The notes under the pieces: model-generated
What the model saw: the letters and a program-made list of their open reading frames with translations, nothing else
Databases searched by the model: none
Told to the model about the DNA's origin: nothing
Position numbers and translations under genes: made by a program
Origin: Choristocarpus tenellus KU-1152
Taxonomy: Eukaryota; Phaeophyceae
Reading direction: 5' to 3'
Assembly (NCBI GenBank): GCA_964200185.2
Contig: CAXNAD020000377.1
Span: forward strand, 1 to 20,787
Length of the DNA: 20,787 nucleotides
Part shown: piece after piece, positions 1 through 9,300 of the stretch
Position numbering within the stretch: the first letter of the stretch is position 1
Layout of the letters: each line of letters begins with the position of its first letter

Positions 1-25
1 GGGGAGGGTGGGTGGGGGGGGGGGG

Positions 26-68
<43 letters not shown>
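1..68. repeat. Near-pure G homopolymer tract at the window edge
   Basis: Almost every base from 1 to 68 is G, with a few A and T interruptions in the first 30. In the + frame it reads as polyglycine running into the WD40 exon. It could be a genuine G-rich, quadruplex-prone tract, the tail of an intron ending at the GAG at 68-70 (the next codon, at 71, would be phase 0), or a sequencing or contig-end artefact. I do not trust the polyglycine as protein. Confidence 0.85.
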
Positions 69-69
<1 letters not shown>

Positions 70-306
70 GATAGGGTGTGTTGGGGCCGGAACACCTGCT
101 TTGGCCACTGGAGGAGGGGATGGACAGGTTAAAGTGTGGACGGAAGAAGGTGTGGTGAGCAAGGGTGGGGCGGGACATGAGGGGGCAGTGTTGGGAGTTT
201 CATGGCACCCTGGAGGCGAGGTCTTGGCTTCATCAGGACAGGACAGTGCGGTTTGGCTCTGGAGCATAGATGGACATGCTCTGAGTGTCATTGATATTTA
301 CAGAAG
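8..306 (+). other. Exon 1 (partial): WD40 blade
   Basis: Apart from the polyglycine start, this reads as a WD40 blade: DGQVKVW near 40-46, then a GH dipeptide, GVSWHPGGEVLASSGQD and VWLWSIDG. The donor is GTAGGC at 307, leaving two bases of an Arg codon (AG). The true 5' boundary may be at 71 if the G tract belongs to an intron. Upstream blades are expected outside the window, since WD40 propellers usually have about seven. Confidence 0.75.
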
Positions 307-3300
307 GTAGGCAGACGGGTGTGTGAATGAGTGTTTTTTTAGTATCCCAGCATTCTTGTCATTCTAGTCACTCGTGCCATATGATCACCCTGTTCTTGTA
401 CTGACTGTACTAAAGGTGGACAGTGGCATTGAGCTTTTCTGGATCAGGAGACACTTTGATCTCCTGTGGTCGCCATGCACTTGAGGGGTGGGCCTTGAAC
501 CCAATCCAAGAGGGTGGTGCCACTCTGTCTTGGCGTCGTCCTGCTACACTCAGAGCCACTAGGGCAAAGGTATATAGCCAGCGGAGGATGGGCTCTTTAT
601 TTCCTGCAAGTGATGTCTTTTGTATGACTTCTATTCCTTTGACAGATGCTTTGTACTGTGTATAGTAGTTTCAGCTGTTGGTGTTAGGTAGACAGCAGTA
701 CTGTTGGTATCTACAAGTCCTATGTAATGTCTACGGTTGAGTGCTGTAAGCAATCATTTGTGTTCTTTTTTGGCTGTTTGCTAGAGCACCTTGTGGATGG
801 CATTATAGTATCTTGAACAAGAGTTTTGATTTTGCACCATATGTCGGTTAGTCTTGCTAAGGTAAATTGGGTTTGTTGAGTCATTCATCCCAATTGAAGT
901 CATAGCCTCTCACAGTTGGTCTGTCTGGTATGAGTTGCAGTCACTTGTTCAACATCGATGTCCTCTCCTAATCTTCTGCAAAGGAAGAGTAAAATACTAA
1001 TTACGTGAGGTGCTTATGACAAATTATCCTGCTAGTAAGTAGAAATTTAAAATTCTGCAAACCCAACTGCTGCTTGTGCCCCACGATAACACTATGCAGA
1101 TCGCTCAGGCCTACAACTTGGATCAAAACACTGCCCAAGCTTTACGAGACCATGGTGCCACTGACTGGGGTTCTGCTGCCTCTGCTGCCCAAGCAATGCG
1201 CAATGTCCCAGCTGGCCCTACAGCTGGAGCCCTTGCCCGTGCCGCTGCAGCCTGGGGCTACACTCCAGCACTGGCAGAGCTCTGGAGCTCTGTATCTGGC
1301 TCTGTGGTAGATCCTGTCGGTCACCCTGAAGTCTCTCCTCTTAACCTTGTAGATGGCTGTGGTCGAACATCCCTGCATCACGTTGTGCTTGGAAATGGCG
1401 CAGGGCCAGCTGCTGCCACAGCAGCAGTTGCAGCAGGGGCATGGGCTGGACTACAGGGAGGTCGTGGTGACAGCAATGGTGGCTATGGTTGGGGTGAGGA
1501 GGTTGTGGTGTGTAGTGGGTCTGGAGGGGACCATGCTGAGCGTGCCTTAGCATCAATTCGTTTTCTACTTGAGGTTGGTGGCGTGGACCCAGAGGTGAAG
1601 GACCAGAATGGAATGACTGTGTTGTGCCTTGCGGCTAGGCATGGGAGGGGGCGCATGGTGGAGGTGCTGCTCAAGGCTGGTGCTAGAGTGGATGCTGAAG
1701 ATAACCGTGGCTTCACCCCGGCATGTTGGGTAGGATACAATGTGGGCAGGGGTGTGTTTGTCAGAGAGAGAGAGAATGTTGGTTCTTGGAAGTAGACCGT
1801 TGTAGATATTTCTCTTGTGTTTTGTTGCTAGGGTCAGGTTTCTAAGTCATCTGTAAGAACTACACTTGCTGTACCTTTTATACAGAATTGGGGTGTGTGC
1901 CAGGACTTGTAATTGATGACCCCTCGCACCCCCCCCATCTCCCCCTCATTTTCCTGATGCTTAAAACATGTGGAGATTGTGCTTCACAAACTTAGAATAT
2001 GTGTGATCATATGCTTCATCTCAGTCTCTGAACTATACCACAATCTTGTAAAACCATAGTAAAAAGCTGATGCACCAAAGGACACTGCATCTCTTACTCC
2101 TGCTGGCAGCATTTCCTGCATATGTTGGGTTGTATCACACAGAGCTATATATATATATATATATATTATTCCAACCCTACTCTTACATACACCACGTACA
2201 CCCGGTTTCACATACATGACTCTCAGGCAGCAGCTCAAGGCTATTCCACTATTCTGCGAGATTTGTGTTTATCTGAGTCGTACGGATTGGTTCCAGGAAA
2301 GGGGCGTGTGCACTCTAGAGGGGTAAGTACGGTTGCCCCTCCTTTCCCCGCCTCTCAATCAACCCTCCAACCTCATCCTCAGCGGCAAATCAGTGCAGGC
2401 ACTGCACTTAAATGGTAGGCATGATTCCTAGAAAATAACTTTGTTGTTGTGGTTACATGCTGCATGGGTGGAGACTGGATTGAGTGAAGTGGAGCATTGT
2501 TATAGGAGGCATTTGCAAGGAAATGTTCTGGCAGCAGACTTTAGATATTCTTTAATTTCACCCAGGCAGATCTAGATACTTATATTTCTTTTGTTGATAG
2601 GTGTGGCAAGTGCTTGAGTACTCCTTTGTTGTGACACCATACTGTCATAGCAGAGACTTCCCCCCCCTCTAACCTAGCCCTGCTCCCAATTTCCTCATCT
2701 TAGCTTGTTCGTTTCTCACAATCCACAAGTGTGAACAGTAACTAAGGAAGCGTTCTGTGTTGGCTATTAATAATATTGTGAACGATCAGGCGGACCCCGA
2801 CCATGCCACTTTTGATGGGGATACAGCCTCGATTTTGGCGGCAAGGGGGGGTCACCTGTCCTGCTTGACTGTGCTTGAAGAGGCGGGTACAGATATGGAA
2901 AGACCAAATTCATCTGGTGCTACCCCGCTCATGAGTGCCAGCTTAGAGGGACAAGCTGGGGCAGTGGCATTCCTGGCTGGGCTTCGGGGGACGGATCTTG
3001 ACAAGTGTGTTACAGAAGGCCTGGGGATTTTGGGGTGGAGTTCATGTCCCAAGTGCCTCGTTTGCATTTGAGAGTAGTTAGTGGTTATATGGGTAGGTGT
3101 AGAGAGTAGGATGGAGTGAAACGCCCTTTTTGTTGTCCCTTGATTCTGTGTTTTTTTTTTTGCCAAGATAGCTCCTGCACTGCTTGTATTTGATACTTTT
3201 AATATTGAGAGATGCCAATATGCACACTGTTTTGGATCAATATGCTATGGAGTCTGTCACATCGATATGGTACAGGAGACTGGCAAATACATCCTTCAGG

Positions 3301-6300
3301 ACTAACATGACAAATGTGATATTTGTCCATTGATGTACTTGCCAAAATTCAATGCAACCCCTGCATGTAGCCCCCCCCCTCCTTCTTCCTATCTAGTAGA
3401 GTCCTGTCCCCAAAGCACGCAACATAATGATGAGTACCTCATCTAACGCAACCATAACCCTAACCCATACCAGGAGGGATAGTGCAGAGGGGATGACGGC
3501 ACTGGCTGCAGCTGCCTCCCGTGGCCGCACTGCCTGTGTCCGTGCCCTTCTCTCAAGAGGCACAAATCTTACCTTGTCTACCAAGGACGGCCGGACACCC
3601 ATCTTCTTAGCTGCGGCCAGTGGTTGCTTGCCGACCCTTGAAGTCCTGCTGGGAGCCTTCAGGACCAGCACAGAGAGACGATTAGGGGCTTGGCACCCTG
3701 ATGTCAATGGGAAGACTCCGCCAATGGCAGCGGCAGCAAATGGTCACCTGGAGTGTCTGAAACTGCTTGCCAAAACTTGTGAGGGAGAGGAGGATGGAGC
3801 TATTGGAGGTGATGCTTACGGCGGTTGTGGAGGTCAAGTAGCAGGGGGAATGGGGAGAACCTATTGTTTATCTTTAAACAAGGGCAATGGCGGTGAAAAG
3901 AGTGTGGGTGGTAAAAAGATACATGAGGGGAGGGGGGAGGGAAAAGAGGAGGAAAGAGAGTTAATGATACTACGGGAGTGTCTCAACACTGTGGATGGTA
4001 TGGGAAGGACTGCAATCATGCATGCGGCCATGTTTGACCAGGTGATTTTATGTGGTTTGCAATGTGAAGTATTCAGTTGGATGTGAGGGGGATGTGGTGC
4101 ATGCTTGTTTGGAGTTTGGGGTGGTGGTGGGAGGCGGTGATGGACTTGAGGGAGTCATGATGAGGTTGTGCATTGCTATTTGAAGAGTAGTGGTGTTGCT
4201 TTGTGTGATATTGCTGTTTTGCTTTACACATTGGTGTAGAGGCGTCAGTGTGTGTACTGGAGCTATAATCACAAAGCCTTTGAATAAATATCCAGCGTTC
4301 CTTCTTGTTTATCCCACTTTCTCACCTCTTAAGATCCAACCCACTGTTCCTCTTCACAGCATCTTACTCTTTGACACTATTGCTAGCACTACAACAAACT
4401 CATGGTACATATTTGAAAGCATGCTCTGGAGTAGGAGGTCAACTGCAAAATTGAGATTGCCCTGTACAATTTCACAATCAATGTCCCCATTCCAATCCTT
4501 TCATCTCATACCCTCCCCCCACCTCTCGCCCCCCCAAAAACAAACCAAGCTTGGATGCCTTCAGTTCCTTGTTGACAGTGGTGCCAGGCTGGATGCTGGT
4601 GACACTTCCGAATTGACTCCACTTATGCTTGCTGCAGGACGAGGACATGAAAACTGTCTCAGGGCCCTCCTTGACGTCACACCCCGTGCTGACTTGGATG
4701 CTGCTGACTCCTTGGGATGCACTGCCGTTCACCATGCTTGCTCTGCCGGGGAGGCTGATGCACTGGCACTGATTGCGGCCTGTGGAGCCAATCTCAACCT
4801 TCCTTCTGGCCCTTTGGAGGTCCCTGGTGGGCTTGGGGGAGGTTCAGGGTTGCATCCAGCGCACCTTGCAGTTGTAAGGGGTTCTTCCCGTTGCCTAGAA
4901 GAGCTGTCTGCCTGGGGGGCGGATCTTGAAGCAAAGGATGGGAATGGGAACACTGTGCTATTGCTGGCAGTGGATCATGCGAGTCAGGCGTGCGTGGACC
5001 ACCTACTGTTTGGTAGCCCTGGAGGTCGACCATTGGTAGCTGTGGACCGTACAGGCCCCCTTGGTCGATCGCCACTCCATGCAGCATCCAGGAGGGGGCG
5101 ATTGGCGTTGGTGATGGCGCTGTTGAAGGCAGGTGCTGATCCAGCAGCAAGGGACTGGGCTGGGGCAACACCCCTGCACCTGGCAGCACAGTTTGGACAT
5201 GTTTGGGCCCTGGAGGCTCTTCTCGTTGTGGCAGTGGCTCTGCCATCAATGTCATGGTCTAGATTAGAAGGAGCTGATAGTTGTGATGTGGACCACAGGG
5301 TAAGGGGAGAGATAGAAGGGCAGGGGGAAGAAAAAATGATCTATTATGGGTCCATGTCCGTTGTTGATAGAGGTTATTATGCAGGTGAGGGTAACACTAC
5401 TGGTACTACCTTGCCCGCTCATCCTCGGACATTAAGTTCTGCCTCATCAATGGCTTCTGCACAAACCTTGGCTGGGGAGACGACGACATTCCTAGCTGCC
5501 AGAGGTGGGCATCTTGAGGCTTGTCGTGCTCTTCGGGAGTTTGGTGGTCTTGACCCGAGTACAGTAAATAAGACTGGGGTGTCACCACTTCTGGCAGGAG
5601 CATGGGGGGGGCACAGGGAGGTTGTGGACCTCCTTGCAGAGGCTGGGGGTAATGTGAACCTTGCTGATATGCGAGGTGTGACTCCTGCCATGGTGGCTGC
5701 ACATGCAGGAAATAAGGACCTTCTAAAAGCATTAGAGGCATGGGGGGCGTCCCTGGCACTGACAGACGCTAAGGGGCGAACAGCGGCGCTGCTTGCGACA
5801 GATGGAGGGCACCTAGAGTGCTTGGCGTTTATTGTGGAAGAGGCGGCCAATGAGGAGGCGAATGCGACTGTAAAAATGGCTGATGTTTTCGGACAGACTC
5901 CACTTTGGGTGGCAGCATCAAGGGGACACCTGGCAATAGTACGTTTTCTCTTGGTGAATGAAGTTGCGACTGGGAGGGAAAACACCCTGGGAGGGGAGAT
6001 TGGGGGTGTGAAGGGCAAGGGGAGATGTAGCAATGGTAGTATAGCTAGCTCAAGTTCGATAAACACACTGGATACCAGGGATATTGAGGGGAGAACAACA
6101 GTCCGTGCTGCAGCAGAGGGTGGTCACGTGGGTTGTCTGAGGGTTTTACTTGAGGCTGGGGGGGATGTGCAGTGTCCAGACGACAGGGGGATAACTCCAA
6201 CCCTTGCAGCATGCCAGGCAGGTCAGGGAGAGTGCCTGAGAGCTCTGGCTGCAGGCGGGGCAGACATGGGGGAAAGGGACTTGGCTGGGAACATGGCGGC

Positions 6301-9300
6301 TACATTTGCAGCCATGGGGGGCCACCTGGGCTGTCTTAAGGTGAGGAGAATTGGGGTGTAGGTTGGGGAGGGTGTGCGGTAGTATAGGCTAGGTGGTGGT
6401 TGTGTGAGTCCTACTATGATGCGAATGATTAGATTGAGGGATGAAGAACTGACATCAATGTAGGTGAGGGTACAGAGGTGGGGCAGCAATGGGGTTGTTG
6501 ACTGTGCCTGTGACCTGTGCGGACCAAATAAACTCGTGTAATCTCCTTGCCTTTGGGCTCTGTTTTGCACTTGTTGAAGCTCTTGGCAGATACAGGCTAC
6601 TTGCTATTTTCCCCTGCCCCTTTGTGTTTTTGCTGTTCTGCATTTCTAAGCTAGTAGTATTGTCGCTGTGTGCCTTGCCTCTCTTACATTGGCAGTCAAT
6701 AGATGAACGCTATTGGAATGATGATGTATGGGATGATGTAGAACTCAATGTGTAGGAATGTCTTGTATGTGTTCTATATGTGTATGTTTTGGTATATATG
6801 AATATTGGTGTTTTATCTTGGATGAAAGTTGATGTTCTGACATTGTTCACAATGATTCCTGTCAAAATGAGTCGGCCTGGACAGTTATGAACCTACCCAG
6901 AATGTTGGCTCAATAGGATCACTTTGCTTTGGGCTGCCATTGTCCAATATGGACTTAGATTATATGTATTAGTCCGTGAGATAATAGGTGTTTGTGAATG
7001 ATGTTTCTATTGGGCTGAAGTGTCGATACATACCTAGAGTTGCTTTATGAGCTGTGCTTGGACTACACAACTTTGTGGTTGTAGGAGAGAGTATTGCCCT
7101 CCCAACAGCAAACTACAATTAATAATATTTACTCACATTGAATGAGGTTTGACACTTGAACCATGGTATTAGATATAGCAGTCCATTGGAAACGTTGCTA
7201 TTGAACGAAACGTATAAACGCTGAGCTTTCTCCTCCCAACTACACTTGCTGTTCTTGCTCATCCACCCCTCCCCCTTCGAATCCTGACCCCATTACCAAA
7301 ACAAGATCCTTGCCTCGCTTGGGGCAGAGTTAGACACACCCAATGAAGAAGGACACACTCCTGTCTTTGCTGCAACCATGTACGAGCACCCGAACTGCCT
7401 TGCATTCCTGGCACAGAGGGGGGCCAACCTCCGACGCCGGGACCTGATATCAGGTAACACTCCTGCTATGGTGGCGGCCAGCTTTGGACGCAAGGCCTGC
7501 CTTAGCTTCCTTGTTAAGGCTGCGGGTCCTGTGGCCCTATCAGATACAAATTCGGAGGGTCTATCCCCAGCATCCTTTGCTGCCCTGTGTGGGAGGGAGG
7601 GGGCTATCAGTGTGATATCAACTCTGCGAGACCCGTTGTTGCTAACCCACAAGGATGTACGAGGATGTACCCCAGCACACTGCGCTGCAGTTGAGGGCCA
7701 TGTAGGTTGCCTAAGGGCGCTTGCCGAGGGAATATCCAAGGCTATGGTAGGGGGTGGTCAAAGGGGGGGGGGGAAGCGTGCATTGTCAGCAGTGAATGCT
7801 GCGAGAGAATCGCCACTTCATGTTGCTGCAAGAGCAGGTCAGGTGCGAGCAGCTGCTTACCTCATGTTTGAGGCCCGGGTATCTCCTGTGGAGAAAAATG
7901 CAAGGGGGGAGACCTGTCTATGGCTGGCAGCATTGCATGGGGAGTTAGATACCCTGCGCCTGTTTGTTCGACAGGGGTTAGATGTTAATGTTCCTGATGC
8001 TTTGGGACGCAGCCCTGTCCACGCTGCTGCCATGCACGGCCATGTGGAGGCCCTGCAGGTGCTTTCTGAGGCTGATGAGCTGGGCTCGTCTTGTCACTTG
8101 AGTGGGGGGCTCAAGGCTGGAGCAGAGGCTGATGATTACATGGCCATAGTTGGGCGAGTGGGGGGAGGGGAGGGGCAACAGGAGAGTGGCCTTGATGTGA
8201 ATGCTGTGGATAAGGAGGGGGCCACGGCGCTGCACCTTGCAGCAGCAGGAGGTCACGTGAGGGCAGTGAGTGCCTTGTTGGAGGCTGGTGCCAATATTCA
8301 AGCGGCAGATAAGAGAGGATTGACAGCATCCTGGCATGCTGTATTTGGTGGGGAGGTGAGCATCGTAGATTTCATTCCAGCCTAACATATGAAATGGGGG
8401 GTACGGATTTTTCTTATCTTGGCATTAACTTCATGGTGATTTATTTGGTGTACATGTATGCTTTTCTTCTTGTTCATTGGTTTCAGCCATCCCGCCACTT
8501 GTCACTCCACCTCCTTCCTCAAACCTTGTGCTGAACCTCCACCTCCATATGACTTGGCAATGAAACCTTTTTCCATATCATTCTTGGTATAGAGTTTTGT
8601 GGTACAAATCCAGAGATGATATTACAGGTGTACAACCTGTAGTGCTATATTGGGTGTTGACTGTCCACCTTGTGATTGTACTCCCAAGTATTACCAAATT
8701 GCTTTATTGGCTACTGTGTTCTCTTCCCTGTTTCTAATTTGCTGTTGTGATGTGGGTTTTTCCAGGCCGAAGTCCTCAGCTTGCTTGCATCGCATGGAGC
8801 TGTGCTGGACGCAGCTGTGAGTGAGGGAACTACCCTGGCCCACCTGGCGGCGGCAAAGGGCTTCAATACATGTTTGGAGGTGCTGTGCAGGAATGGTGTG
8901 GATTTAGATGCTGCTAACCAGAACGGTACCACCCCTGCCATGTTTGCAGCCAAGAGCAACTACGTGGAGGTTTGTGGTTGAGTTTGTTGAGTTCGGGCAT
9001 ATGCACAAAGTGGCAGGTGTTGATCTTTGGAAAAAAAGTCTGTTAAGATTGTTTGACCATTCCCACACCTATGATCCCTCTGGTACAAAATATAGCTTCT
9101 TTTGTTCTTGTAACTACACAAATTCTTGGTTACTGCTCTTGGCCAACAACATGCATCGATCACCTGCATTGAAGACCAGTATTGTTTTACTTTGAGGCTA
9201 GACTGGGATTGGAGTATGGATATCTGAGAGAGTGATTCACCCCCGCATCCGATTTTTTTCTTCTGTCTCTGCCGCGCCTTACCCGATTTTTCCTCATACC

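Noticed and set aside
4190-4549. Upstream extension of the exon 7 reading frame
   Set aside because: It stays open but has no ankyrin pattern and the T-rich/C-rich make-up of an intron; splicing at 4549 restores a repeat exactly.
4794-5255. Open frame of 153 codons on the minus strand
   Set aside because: Shadow of the ankyrin exon at 4550-6340; Pro/His-rich with no domain.
5419-6066. Long open frame (215 codons) on the minus strand
   Set aside because: It is antisense to well-formed ankyrin repeats and GC-rich; the repeating composition of the sense strand keeps the opposite frame open.
6489-6755. Hydrophobic, Cys-containing open stretch inside intron 7
   Set aside because: No ankyrin pattern, no splice sites that keep phase, and composition like the surrounding intron.
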